9,059 nucleotides of DNA, taken from the NCBI GenBank assembly GCA_004195335.1, contig SDWK01000919.1, positions 1-9,059 on the forward strand, in the 5' to 3' direction. Positions 1-7,361 of this stretch are shown in pieces. Source of the stretch: Shewanella sp. (GTDB lineage Bacteria; Pseudomonadota; Gammaproteobacteria; Enterobacterales; Shewanellaceae). The first letter of the stretch is position 1. Each line of letters opens with the position of its first letter. The position numbers and the translations under genes were made by a program. The notes below the pieces were generated by a model that was not told the origin of the DNA, searched no databases, and worked only from the letters and a program-made list of their open reading frames with translations.

Positions 1-136
1 TGAAAGGCGAGTTTTAGCGCATCTGATACTGTGTTAACGAGCTTAAACGTAGAATAACTATGTTCTTCACTCGTTGCCTTGCCTCAGAAGCGCTAAACTC
101 TCGCTGAGCGATCACATCTTTATACCTATTGGTATA
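1..136 (-). repeat. Structured dispersed repeat, left copy (runs off the window)
   Basis: Read on the minus strand, this element opens with TATACCAATAGGTATA, a 6-bp inverted repeat at 121-136. It matches the element at the right end of the window in opposite orientation: bases 77-135 match 8918-8976 with 3 differences, and bases 43-76 match 9026-9059 exactly. Bases 1-42 are joined to it by inverted pairing: 7-20 with 90-104, 22-26 with 84-88, 36-41 with 70-75, and 46-52 with 58-64. These make a nested imperfect hairpin of about 98 bases. There is no reading frame or transposase, so this is a non-coding, MITE-like or REP-like element. It lies just past the gyrA terminator. The outer boundary is beyond base 1. 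That it is dispersed elsewhere in the genome is inferred from two copies only. Confidence 0.8.
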
Positions 137-147
137 ACCGCAGATAC

Positions 148-174
148 AAAACGGGCGTCCATATGGACGCCCGT
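148..174 (-). terminator. Rho-independent terminator of gyrA
   Basis: ACGGGCGTCC at 151-160 and GGACGCCCGT at 165-174 form a perfect 10-bp, GC-rich stem around ATAT. On the minus strand the stem is followed by a short run of T (148-150, plus the last stem base). It begins 27 bases after the gyrA stop codon. The T-run is short, so termination may be incomplete. The duplex is symmetric but the plus side has no T-run, so it is assigned to gyrA. Confidence 0.8.
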
Positions 175-201
175 TAATCGTAATCGCTAAAGCATTAGCA
201 A

Positions 202-2928
202 CTATTCAGTAGGTTCAGCTTCTGATGCATCATCCGCTTCTGGTGTATCACCTGTCGATGTTGTCTCTACTGCATCATCGATATCATCAACAACAGCGGG
301 GGCAATAGGATTACCCTCTTCGTCAAGTTCAGGAGCGGGCTCTTGAATCTCATCGATACGTTGAAGGCCAACCACTAATTCATCTTCTGCGGTACGAATT
401 ATCGTTACACCTTGGGTGTTACGACCAATACTGGATACGCCAGTTGCAGGAGTACGTACTAAGGTGCCTTTGTTACTGATCAACATGATTTCATCATTTT
501 CGCCAACTTGTACAGCGCCGACTACGGCACCATTACGTTCGCTAACCTTAATTGAAACCACACCTTTAGTGCCACGACTCTTAGCCGGATACTCGGCTAA
601 ATCAGTACGCTTACCGTAACCATTTTCTGTCACAGTTAAGATATCACCTTCGCCTTTAGGTATAATCAGAGAAACAACTTGCTGTCCCTCTTCAAGCTTA
701 ATACCGCGAACACCGGTTGCTGTACGTCCCATCGCACGTAGCGCAATTATCTCTTCACCTGTTTCAGGATCTAATTTAACTTCGCCAGTTTCTGAGCTGC
801 GTGCTTTTTCGTTAAATCTAACGACTTTACCTTCGTTAGAGAACAGCATGATGTCGTCATTACCATCGGTAATATCAACGCCAATCAGCTGATCGCCATC
901 TTTAAGGTTAACCGCGATAATACCGTTTGCACGTGGGTTACTGTATGCCGTCAATGCCGTCTTCTTCACGGTACCATGAGAGGTTGCCATGATGATGTAC
1001 TTGTCGTCAGCATATTCACGAACCGGCAAGATAGCCGTGATGTGTTCGCCTTCAGACAGTGGCAAAATATTAACAATCGGACGACCACGAGCGGTACGGC
1101 TTGCAAGCGGTAACTGGTACACTTTAAGCCAGTACATCTTACCGAAGTCTGAGAAACAAAGAATCGTGTCGTGAGTGTTAGCAACCAAGAGCTTCTCTAC
1201 GAAATCCTCATCTTTCACTTTAGTCGCCGCTTTACCTTTACCGCCACGTCGCTGCGCTTGGTAATCCGTTAGGACTTGGTACTTGGCATAACCTAGGTGT
1301 GAAAGTGTCACAACAACATCTTCTTCGTTGATCAAGTCTTCAAGACTCATGTCAACTTCATTAGCATTTATCACAGTACGACGTTCATCGCCGAAGTTTT
1401 CCAGAACTTCTTGAAGCTCTTCGGTGATAATTTCCATTAAACGCACTGAGCTGCTAAGAATGAAAAGTAATGCGGCGATGATCTCGAGTAGCTCTTCATA
1501 CTCTTTTAAGATCTTCTCATGCTCAAGACCGGTCAGCTTGTGCAGACGCAGATCCAGAATAGCTTGTGCTTGCTGCTCTGTTAAGTAGTAACGACCATCA
1601 CGAATTCCGTACTCTGGCTCTAACCACTCAGGACGCGCTGCATCATCGCCTGCTTTTTCAAGCATGCCTTGCACATGACCCAACTCCCAACCTTCGGCAA
1701 TAAGCTTAACTTTAGCTTCAGCTGGCGTTGGAGAGGCTTTAATCAATGCAATGATTGGGTCAATATTGGCCAATGCAATCGCTAAAGATTCGAGGATATG
1801 CGCTCGCTCACGAGCCTTACGCAATTCGAATACTGTACGACGTGTAACGACTTCACGACGGTGAAGAATAAAGCACTCTAGCATCTCTTTAAGGTTAAAC
1901 AGCTTAGGCTGACCATTGGTCAATGCCACCATGTTGATACCGAAAGAGCACTGCATCTGAGTTTGAGCGTATAAGTTGTTTAGTACAACCTCGCCCACTT
2001 CACCACGCTTGATCTCAACGACTATACGCATACCGTCTTTATCAGACTCGTCACGTAAGCCGCTAATACCTTCAATCTTTTTATCTTTAACAAGCTCGGC
2101 AATCTTTTCAATCAGACGCGCCTTGTTAACTTGATACGGGATCTCATGAACAATGATACGCTCGCGTCCATTGCTTTCCGTTTCCACTTCGGCTTTAGCG
2201 CGCATGACTGCACGACCGCGACCGGTGTGATACGCATCGATGATGCCTTTACGGCCATTGATGATTGCAGAGGTTGGAAAGTCAGGACCTGGAATGTATT
2301 CCATCAATTCATTGATGGTCAGATCTGGATTTTCAATCAGGGCTAAACAGCCTGATACCACTTCAGTTAAGTTGTGTGGCGGAATGTTCGTTGCCATACC
2401 GACCGCAATGCCCGAAGAACCGTTAACGAGTAAGGTTGGGATACGTGTCGGCAATACCTCTGGAATAAACTCAGTGCCGTCATAGTTAGGCACGAAATCA
2501 ACCGTCTCTTTCTCGAGATCGGCTAGTAATTGATGCGCCACCTTATCCATACGGATTTCGGTATAACGCATCGCAGCAGCAGCATCACCATCGACGGAAC
2601 CGAAGTTACCTTGTCCGTCAATTAAGGGGTAACGCATTGAGAAAGGCTGTGCTAGACGAACTATCGTATCGTAAACCGCCGTATCACCGTGTGGGTGATA
2701 CTTACCAATAACGTCGCCGACAACACGTGCCGACTTTTTATAAGGCTTGTTCCAATCGTTTTTAAGCTCACTCATCGCGAAAAGTACGCGGCGGTGTACA
2801 GGCTTTAAACCATCACGAACATCAGGTAATGCTCGGCCTACGATCACGCTCATGGCGTAATCTAGATATGAATTTTTTAATTCGTCTTCAATATTAATTG
2901 GTGTTATAGATGAAGCCAGATCAGTCAT
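202..2928 (-). CDS. gyrA: DNA gyrase subunit A
   Basis: This is the breakage-reunion subunit of DNA gyrase (A2B2 with GyrB), the type IIA topoisomerase that introduces negative supercoils using ATP. The product is 908 aa against 875 in E. coli. The N-terminal winged-helix and tower region aligns without gaps, giving catalytic Tyr122 in [10 protein letters not shown]. The quinolone-resistance region reads [10 protein letters not shown], with Thr83 and Asp87. The GyrA box QRRGGKG at 559-565 starts the C-terminal DNA-wrapping beta-pinwheel. Two departures from E. coli are visible: an insertion of about 20 residues near 706-730 containing ETGE twice, and a long acidic tail over roughly the last 45 residues. 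The start is ATG at 2928 because [10 protein letters not shown] aligns with E. coli MSDLAREITP. A TTG 33 bases upstream would add 11 residues with no family support. AAGGGA lies 12 bases before the ATG, a loose Shine-Dalgarno. The gene is monocistronic here and divergent from ubiG. Confidence 0.98.
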   Translation of the reverse strand: MTDLASSITPINIEDELKNSYLDYAMSVIVGRALPDVRDGLKPVHRRVLFAMSELKNDWNKPYKKSARVVGDVIGKYHPHGDTAVYDTIVRLAQPFSMRYPLIDGQGNFGSVDGDAAAAMRYTEIRMDKVAHQLLADLEKETVDFVPNYDGTEFIPEVLPTRIPTLLVNGSSGIAVGMATNIPPHNLTEVVSGCLALIENPDLTINELMEYIPGPDFPTSAIINGRKGIIDAYHTGRGRAVMRAKAEVETESNGRERIIVHEIPYQVNKARLIEKIAELVKDKKIEGISGLRDESDKDGMRIVVEIKRGEVGEVVLNNLYAQTQMQCSFGINMVALTNGQPKLFNLKEMLECFILHRREVVTRRTVFELRKARERAHILESLAIALANIDPIIALIKASPTPAEAKVKLIAEGWELGHVQGMLEKAGDDAARPEWLEPEYGIRDGRYYLTEQQAQAILDLRLHKLTGLEHEKILKEYEELLEIIAALLFILSSSVRLMEIITEELQEVLENFGDERRTVINANEVDMSLEDLINEEDVVVTLSHLGYAKYQVLTDYQAQRRGGKGKAATKVKDEDFVEKLLVANTHDTILCFSDFGKMYWLKVYQLPLASRTARGRPIVNILPLSEGEHITAILPVREYADDKYIIMATSHGTVKKTALTAYSNPRANGIIAVNLKDGDQLIGVDITDGNDDIMLFSNEGKVVRFNEKARSSETGEVKLDPETGEEIIALRAMGRTATGVRGIKLEEGQQVVSLIIPKGEGDILTVTENGYGKRTDLAEYPAKSRGTKGVVSIKVSERNGAVVGAVQVGENDEIMLISNKGTLVRTPATGVSSIGRNTQGVTIIRTAEDELVVGLQRIDEIQEPAPELDEEGNPIAPAVVDDIDDAVETTSTGDTPEADDASEAEPTE

Positions 2929-3015
2929 AAACTGCTCGATCCCTTGAAATGTAGCCGACAATTCAACATCCGAAATGGAAAGATGAAATTATCGAGCCTG
3001 AAAACGTGATTTGGC

Positions 3016-3024
3016 ATTCTAACA
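3016..3024 (-). promoter_or_regulatory. Candidate extended -10 promoter of gyrA
   Basis: On the minus strand the sequence reads TGTTAGAAT: TG, one base, then TAGAAT (5 of 6 to TATAAT), an extended -10. No good -35 lies 17 bases upstream, which fits extended -10 promoters. The start of transcription would be near 3009, giving a leader of about 80 bases. In E. coli gyrA expression rises on DNA relaxation through its promoter region; whether that holds here cannot be read from the sequence. Confidence 0.5.
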
Positions 3025-3078
3025 CAGTTATTTTTTGTCGGTATACCCTATTCAAATTTAGATATAAATTATAATTAA

Positions 3079-3107
3079 TTGACTCATATCAAACAATGTT
3101 CGCTAAT
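3079..3107 (+). promoter_or_regulatory. FNR-type site overlapping a possible upstream ubiG promoter
   Basis: TTGACTCATATCAA at 3079-3092 matches the FNR consensus TTGATNNNNATCAA at 9 of 10 defined bases; Shewanella EtrA is an FNR homologue. The first hexamer, TTGACT, could also be a -35 with GCTAAT at 3102-3107 as -10 at 17-base spacing, in which case a bound regulator would cover the promoter. The site lies about 76 bases upstream of the gyrA start predicted here and about 100 bases upstream of the ubiG one. It sits in very AT-rich DNA, so a chance match is possible. Confidence 0.33.
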
Positions 3108-3173
3108 CAATCAATTGGTTAAATTATCACTCAAATCTCTTTTGAATATCCTTTGTTTATTAGAGCCGATGGG

Positions 3174-3206
3174 TATAATGACATTAATAAGTAATCGCTA
3201 TTGAGG
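3174..3206 (+). promoter_or_regulatory. ubiG -10 element and Shine-Dalgarno
   Basis: A perfect TATAAT at 3174-3179 lies 34 bases before the ubiG start, implying transcription from about 3186 and a short leader. The -35 is poor (CTTTGT at 17 bases). GAGG at 3203-3206, inside GAGGTGAT, is 7 bases before the GTG and decides the GTG start. Confidence 0.6.
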
Positions 3207-3213
3207 TGATATA

Positions 3214-3939
3214 GTGCAGCAAGAAGTGAAGCAAACGATCAATGTCGACCCACAAGAGATCGCCAAATTTGAGAAAATGGCCGAAACTTGGTGGGATCCT
3301 GAAGGCGAATTCAAGCCATTACATAAATTAAATCCACTTCGCCTCAACTATATTGACCAAACCAGTGGCGGCGTTTTTGGTAAACGTATACTCGATGTTG
3401 GTTGTGGTGGCGGTATTCTCTCCGAGAGCATGGCGCGAATTGGTGCCATCGTCGACGGCCTAGATATGGGCACAGAGCCTTTAGATGTCGCACGTCTGCA
3501 TGCATTAGAGATGAAAGTCGACGTTAACTATTTACAAGACACCGCTGAATCTCATCGTGAAACACACAGAGAAACCTACGATGTCGTGACTTGTATGGAG
3601 ATGTTAGAGCACGTCCCCAACCCACGCTCAGTGGTGCAAGCATGTGCCGATATGGTCAAGCCTGGCGGTTATGTTTTCTTCTCAACCATCAATCGTAATC
3701 TACGTGCATATGTCGAAACGATTTTAGGCGCCGAGTACATCCTTAAGATGTTACCCGTAGGTACCCATGATCATAAGAAGTTTATCAAGCCGTCGGAATT
3801 AATCTCCCTCGCCGAAAATGCCGAACTATTTTGTGAAGACGCCACAGGTATTACTTTCAATCCATTGACTGACACATTTACTTATACAAAGAGTGTCGAT
3901 GTTAACTATATGATAGCGACCAGAAAGAGTATCGATTAA
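3214..3939 (+). CDS. ubiG: Ubiquinone biosynthesis O-methyltransferase UbiG
   Basis: This SAM-dependent methyltransferase carries out both O-methylations of ubiquinone synthesis, on the first ring hydroxyl and on the final demethylubiquinone, within the Ubi enzyme assembly. The product is 241 aa (E. coli 240) and aligns over its whole length. It has the N-terminal F-x2-MA-x2-WW signature (19-27), the SAM-binding motif LDVGCGGG (60-67), MEMLEHV (128-134), PGG followed by FFSTINR (150-161), and the [12 protein letters not shown] segment (185-195) near the C-terminal membrane-interacting part. The start is GTG at 3214, chosen for its Shine-Dalgarno and for length. It is divergent from gyrA. The stop codon at 3937-3939 is followed at once by the ATG of the phosphatase gene, so the two are very probably co-transcribed and translationally coupled. 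Confidence 0.97.
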   Translation: MQQEVKQTINVDPQEIAKFEKMAETWWDPEGEFKPLHKLNPLRLNYIDQTSGGVFGKRILDVGCGGGILSESMARIGAIVDGLDMGTEPLDVARLHALEMKVDVNYLQDTAESHRETHRETYDVVTCMEMLEHVPNPRSVVQACADMVKPGGYVFFSTINRNLRAYVETILGAEYILKMLPVGTHDHKKFIKPSELISLAENAELFCEDATGITFNPLTDTFTYTKSVDVNYMIATRKSID

Positions 3940-4635
3940 ATGACGGTGCTGACTCATATGCCGATGGCAACAGATATAAAAGGGGTACTTTTTGATCTCG
4001 ATGGCACACTCGTCGATACCGCCCCCGATCTCATTGCCGCGCTTAATATGAGTCTTGAATCGTTCGACCACCCAAAAGTGTCGTTAGAAACCATGCGCCA
4101 TGTGGCATCCAATGGCAGTTTAGCGCTCGCAAAAGCTGCCCTACCCGATGCTTCTGAGTCACAACACAGGGCCGTACAACAGGGCTTACTGGATAGCTAC
4201 GCACAGGTTAATGGTAACCACTGCCGATTATTCGATGGGGTGATAGCCCTACTCGATTATCTCGACCTCAATGGGGTCCCTTATGGGATTGTCACTAATA
4301 AGGCAGCAAAATACACTCGTCCATTAATCCAAGCCCTATCACTCACACAGAGAATGAAAACGGTGATTAGTGGTGACAGTACGCTATTTTCAAAACCTCA
4401 TACCGCACCTATGCTTCTCGCCGCGCAACAACTTGAATGTCAGGTTCATGAGATCTTATATTTAGGTGATGCGGAACGTGACCTAGTCGCAGCAGCAGAC
4501 AGTGCGATGTTGGGTGGCGTAGCACTATGGGGCTATATTGACGATCTGACTCACACTCAATCCTGGCCAGGTCAATTTTCTTTTGAATCTCCCTCCGCAA
4601 TCGTCGACTTTTTTATTGAGTCCATTTCAAACTAA
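3940..4635 (+). CDS. mupP: HAD-family sugar phosphatase, probable N-acetylmuramic acid 6-phosphate phosphatase MupP
   Basis: This is a haloacid dehalogenase-superfamily phosphatase of 231 aa with a helical cap after motif I. Motif I is VLFDLDGTLVDT (Asp19 nucleophile, Asp21 acid/base), motif II is VTNK (Thr119), motif III has Lys152 in FSKPH, and motif IV is LGDAERD (Asp177, Asp181), so it should be active. It would commonly be annotated as phosphoglycolate phosphatase (Gph). I favour MupP for two reasons. In Pseudomonas mupP lies directly after ubiG, and the segments LFDGVIALL, GIVTNKAAKYTRPLIQAL and ALWGYI resemble Pseudomonas MupP as I recall it. MupP converts MurNAc-6-phosphate to MurNAc in the AnmK–MupP–AmgK–MurU cell-wall recycling route. 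ATG 3940 is used for its contact with the ubiG stop; ATGs at 3958 and 3964 are possible and would shorten the N-terminus by 6 or 8 residues. The HAD assignment is firm; the substrate is inferred. Confidence 0.75.
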   Translation: MTVLTHMPMATDIKGVLFDLDGTLVDTAPDLIAALNMSLESFDHPKVSLETMRHVASNGSLALAKAALPDASESQHRAVQQGLLDSYAQVNGNHCRLFDGVIALLDYLDLNGVPYGIVTNKAAKYTRPLIQALSLTQRMKTVISGDSTLFSKPHTAPMLLAAQQLECQVHEILYLGDAERDLVAAADSAMLGGVALWGYIDDLTHTQSWPGQFSFESPSAIVDFFIESISN

Positions 4636-4658
4636 TTTACTTAAGCAATAAGTAAATT
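4634..4658 (+). terminator. AT-rich hairpin at the end of mupP, weak transcript-end candidate
   Basis: AATTTACTT (4634-4642) and AAGTAAATT (4650-4658) form a perfect 9-bp stem with a 7-base loop starting on the mupP stop codon. It is AT-rich and has no T-run, so as an intrinsic terminator it is poor; it may instead protect the 3' end. A second weak candidate is a 6-bp stem (4722-4727 with 4733-4738, one G·U pair) running into TTT at 4739-4741. No strong terminator separates mupP from nrdA. Confidence 0.3.
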
Positions 4659-4679
4659 ACTACGGGTGACTTGGTCAGA

Positions 4680-4703
4680 GATCCAAAAGATCGCCGATCG
4701 ATC
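4680..4703. other. Cluster of four GATC (Dam) sites
   Basis: GATC occurs at 4680, 4689, 4696 and 4700, four times in 24 bases, between mupP and the nrdA control region. Closely spaced GATCs are the substrate of SeqA on hemimethylated DNA in E. coli and its relatives. Together with the DnaA box about 115 bases downstream, this suggests replication-coupled control of nrdA. That role is inference; the sites are plain. Confidence 0.5.
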
Positions 4704-4816
4704 CTATGGATTTACGCTCTTAAACAGTTCGGTTGTTTTTTATTCTCAGGCCTGTAAGCCCAATAAAAACAGCCATCAAAGGTTAGCCATTACTAACAGG
4801 TCGATTTACCCTCAGG

Positions 4817-4825
4817 TTATCCACA
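4817..4825 (+). promoter_or_regulatory. DnaA box upstream of nrdA
   Basis: TTATCCACA is a perfect match to the high-affinity DnaA box. It ends 21 bases before the candidate nrdA -35. In E. coli DnaA boxes lie just upstream of the nrdAB promoter and DnaA controls its transcription, so position and sequence agree with a conserved role. A weaker box, TTATTCTCA with one mismatch, is at 4740-4748. Confidence 0.75.
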
Positions 4826-4846
4826 AGATTCCCCCAAAATTCAGAC

Positions 4847-4875
4847 TTGCAAAATGTGCTCAACCTCACTATCTT
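4847..4875 (+). promoter_or_regulatory. Candidate nrdA promoter
   Basis: TTGCAA (4847-4852) and TATCTT (4870-4875) are each 4 of 6 to the sigma-70 hexamers at an exact 17-base spacing. Transcription would start near 4882, leaving a leader of about 177 bases. Taken alone it is modest; support comes from its place just after a DnaA box and with its -10 inside the first NrdR box, the usual arrangement for repression. Confidence 0.5.
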
Positions 4876-4910
4876 GTACCTATTAAATCAAAAAGCACCA
4901 TATGTAGTGT
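4864..4910 (+). promoter_or_regulatory. Pair of NrdR boxes controlling nrdAB
   Basis: NrdR is the ATP/dATP-sensing repressor of ribonucleotide reductase genes and binds paired boxes of consensus ACACWATATATWGTGT. GCACCATATGTAGTGT at 4895-4910 agrees at 13 of 16 bases. CCTCACTATCTTGTAC at 4864-4879 agrees at 10 of 16, including most of the core. Their centres are 31 bases apart (15-base gap), the three-turn spacing typical of NrdR pairs, which raises confidence in the weaker box. The first box covers the candidate -10 and the second lies in the early transcribed region, consistent with repression. nrdR itself is not in the window. Confidence 0.75.
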
Positions 4911-5058
4911 GTGCGTAGCAATCAGAGACACAAGAGCTGTCTTGTGTGAAGTCATGAATATTACCCATTTTGGGTGTTCATTTTGATTGTTTACAAGGAA
5001 TCGTAGGGTGTTCTGCACCGAACGTCTTCATAAATATTAAAACCAAGGCCTATCTTTA
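4882..5058 (+). other. nrdA 5' leader
   Basis: This is the predicted untranslated leader. It holds the second NrdR box, the palindrome at 4928-4947, a small hairpin ACCCA-TTT-TGGGT at 4963-4975, and the nrdA Shine-Dalgarno AAGG at 5045-5048, 10 bases before the ATG. I see no match to a known riboswitch and no convincing leader peptide. The length depends on the promoter chosen. Confidence 0.4.
4928..4947. repeat. 20-bp palindrome in the nrdA leader, function unknown
   Basis: ACACAAGAGCTGTCTTGTGT has perfect 8-bp arms around GCTG. It could be a dimeric repressor operator or an RNA hairpin early in the nrdA leader. It shares ACA and TGT ends with NrdR boxes but is 20 rather than 16 bases and is centred 35 bases from the second box, so it does not fit as a third NrdR site. 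Confidence 0.5.
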
Positions 5059-7347
5059 ATGAATAGCAATCTGAAAGTCACAAAACGTAGTGGCGAACGC
5101 GAAACCATCGATCTCGATAAAATCCACCGTGTCATTACATGGGCAGCAAAAGACCTGACTAATGTGTCGGTATCAGAGGTTGAACTTCGCTCTCACCTAC
5201 AGTTTTTTGATGGGATCCCCACTGAAGCTATTCATGAAACCATCATTAAAGCGGCTGCCGATCTGATCTCTCCAGAATCACCTGATTATCAGTTCTTATC
5301 GGCTCGATTAGCCATATTCCATCTTCGCAAAAAAGCCTTTGGCCAATTTGAACCACCAAAGCTTTATGACCATGTGGTTAAGCTTGTTGAAATGGGTAAA
5401 TATGACACTCATATCTTGCAAGATTATACGCGTGAAGAGATTGAAACTTTAGACGGTTATGTCGATCACTGGCGTGATATGGATTTCTCCTACGCAGCCG
5501 TAAAGCAGCTAGAAGGTAAATATCTGGTACAGAATCGTGTCACTCATGAGATCTATGAGAGTGCCCAGTTCCTCTATATTTTGGTGGCAGCGTGTCTGTT
5601 TGCTAATTACCCTCGTGCAACACGCTTAGATTATATCAAGCGTTTCTACGACGCTGTGTCTACGTTTAAAATCTCTCTGCCAACGCCAATTATGGCGGGT
5701 GTACGTACGCCTACACGTCAGTTCAGTTCATGTGTATTGATTGAGTGTGGAGATAGCTTAGATTCTATCAACGCAACGGCATCTTCTATCGTTAAATATG
5801 TCAGCCAACGTGCTGGTATTGGTATTAACGCGGGACGTATTCGCGCATTAGGTAGCCCTATCCGTGGTGGTGAAGCATTCCATACTGGTTGTCTGCCTTT
5901 CTTCAAGTATTTCCAGACTGCGGTTAAGTCCTGTTCTCAAGGCGGCGTACGTGGCGGAGCGGCAACCCTGTTCTACCCACTGTGGCACCTTGAAGTTGAG
6001 TCGCTGCTGGTATTGAAGAACAACCGAGGCGTTGAAGATAACCGAATCCGTCATCTTGATTACGGTGTGCAACTGAACAAGCTCATGTATCAACGTCTGA
6101 TTAAAGGCGGAGTGATCAGTTTATTTAGCCCATCTGATGTACCCGGTCTTTACGATGCCTTCTTCGAAGATCAAGACGAGTTTGAACGTCTGTATCTTCA
6201 GTATGAAGCGGATCCTAGCATTCGTAAGTCACAAATAAAGGCCACTGAGCTGTTTGGTTTGATGATGCAAGAGCGTGCATCTACTGGCCGTATCTATATT
6301 CAAAATGTCGATCACTGTAATACGCACAGCCCATTTGATAGCAAAGTCGCCCCAATCAGACAGTCTAACTTATGTCTTGAGATTGCACTGCCGACTAAAC
6401 CTTTGAACAATGTTAATGATCCAGAGGGTGAAATAGCCCTTTGTACCCTGTCAGCATTGAACCTAGGCGCAATCAAAGATCTGTCTGAACTTGAACCTCT
6501 GGCCGATCTTGCGGTTCGTGCTCTCGACAATTTACTCGATTATCAAGACTACCCGTTAATTGCTGCAGAAAAGTCATCGATGAACCGCCGCACATTGGGT
6601 ATCGGTGTGATCAACTTTGCCAACTACTTAGCCAAAGAAGGCGTACGTTACTCAGATGGTTCCGCCAACAACATTACCCACAGGACATTCGAAGCGATTC
6701 AATACTACCTATTGAAAGCCTCAATGAACTTGGCGAAAGAGCAAGGTGCCTGTCCGGCATTCCATGAGACGACCTATTCTAAGGGTGTGCTTCCTATCGA
6801 CACGTATAAACGTGCTCTGGATAAGATCTGTGATGAACCACTTCATATGGATTGGGAAACACTACGTCAGGATATCGTGACTCATGGTCTACGTAACTCG
6901 ACACTTTCGGCACTGATGCCATCTGAAACATCATCGCAGATCTCCAATGCGACCAATGGCATTGAGCCACCGCGTGGCCTGATTAGTGTTAAGTCGAGTA
7001 AAGATGGTCAACTGAAGCAAGTTGTCCCTGATTTTGAAAAGTATCAGTATAGCTATGAGCTGCTTTGGCAGATGCCAAACAACGATGGTTACTTACAACT
7101 CGTAGGCTTAATGCAGAAGTTTGTCGATCAGTCTATTTCGGCAAACACGAACTACGATCCGTCACGTTTTGACAATCAGAAAGTCCCGATGCAGGTACTG
7201 CTTAAAGATCTATTAAATGCCTATAAACTTGGCATTAAGACACTCTACTATCACAACACTCGTGATGGTGCGTCCGATAATCATGATGATATGATCAGTG
7301 TCGAGAAAGAAGACGATGATTGTGCTGGCGGCGCGTGTAAAATATAA
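5059..7347 (+). CDS. nrdA: Class Ia ribonucleoside-diphosphate reductase, alpha subunit
   Basis: This is the large catalytic subunit of aerobic ribonucleotide reductase, reducing NDPs to dNDPs with NrdB as radical donor. The product is 762 aa (E. coli 761) and aligns almost without gaps. An N-terminal ATP-cone (about residues 5-95, starting VTKRSGE) gives allosteric activity control by ATP/dATP. The active-site disulfide pair Cys225 and Cys462, the thiyl radical Cys439 in NLCLE with Asn437 and Glu441, the radical-transfer tyrosines Tyr730-Tyr731, and the C-terminal redox pair Cys755/Cys760 in CAGGACKI are all present. The one extra residue lies in the tail between Tyr731 and Cys755. The ATG at 5059 matches the E. 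coli start (MNQNL) and has AAGG 10 bases upstream. It leads an nrdA-nrdB-yfaE operon, with NrdR boxes and a DnaA box upstream. Confidence 0.99.
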   Translation: MNSNLKVTKRSGERETIDLDKIHRVITWAAKDLTNVSVSEVELRSHLQFFDGIPTEAIHETIIKAAADLISPESPDYQFLSARLAIFHLRKKAFGQFEPPKLYDHVVKLVEMGKYDTHILQDYTREEIETLDGYVDHWRDMDFSYAAVKQLEGKYLVQNRVTHEIYESAQFLYILVAACLFANYPRATRLDYIKRFYDAVSTFKISLPTPIMAGVRTPTRQFSSCVLIECGDSLDSINATASSIVKYVSQRAGIGINAGRIRALGSPIRGGEAFHTGCLPFFKYFQTAVKSCSQGGVRGGAATLFYPLWHLEVESLLVLKNNRGVEDNRIRHLDYGVQLNKLMYQRLIKGGVISLFSPSDVPGLYDAFFEDQDEFERLYLQYEADPSIRKSQIKATELFGLMMQERASTGRIYIQNVDHCNTHSPFDSKVAPIRQSNLCLEIALPTKPLNNVNDPEGEIALCTLSALNLGAIKDLSELEPLADLAVRALDNLLDYQDYPLIAAEKSSMNRRTLGIGVINFANYLAKEGVRYSDGSANNITHRTFEAIQYYLLKASMNLAKEQGACPAFHETTYSKGVLPIDTYKRALDKICDEPLHMDWETLRQDIVTHGLRNSTLSALMPSETSSQISNATNGIEPPRGLISVKSSKDGQLKQVVPDFEKYQYSYELLWQMPNNDGYLQLVGLMQKFVDQSISANTNYDPSRFDNQKVPMQVLLKDLLNAYKLGIKTLYYHNTRDGASDNHDDMISVEKEDDDCAGGACKI

Positions 7348-7361
7348 CAACGTTTATCAAG

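Noticed and set aside
1..136. Repeat as a CRISPR array or insertion sequence
   Set aside because: There is no direct repeat-spacer periodicity, no transposase frame and no cas genes; the structure is inverted and nested, not tandem.
966..1184. Open frames antisense to or in other frames of gyrA, nrdA and nrdB (for example 989-1174, 2131-2485, 5718-6093, 7685-7879)
   Set aside because: These are shadow frames of strongly conserved genes with no start signals and no recognisable products.
2929..2961. Upstream TTG start for gyrA adding 11 residues
   Set aside because: The family N-terminus aligns from the ATG at 2928, and the TTG has no ribosome-binding site.
4722..4741. Intrinsic terminator for ubiG–mupP
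   Set aside because: The stem is 6 bp, AT-rich with a G·U pair, and is followed by only three T residues; it is mentioned only as a weak alternative.
4666..4986. 106-codon open frame from a GTG between mupP and nrdA
   Set aside because: It has no Shine-Dalgarno or recognisable motif, an unremarkable basic and cysteine-sprinkled translation, and it runs straight through the DnaA box, promoter and NrdR boxes of nrdA.
4983..4996. TTGATTGTTTACAA as a second FNR-type site in the nrdA leader
   Set aside because: Only 8 of 10 consensus bases, with a poor right half, and it lies about 100 bases downstream of the likely start in AT-rich DNA.
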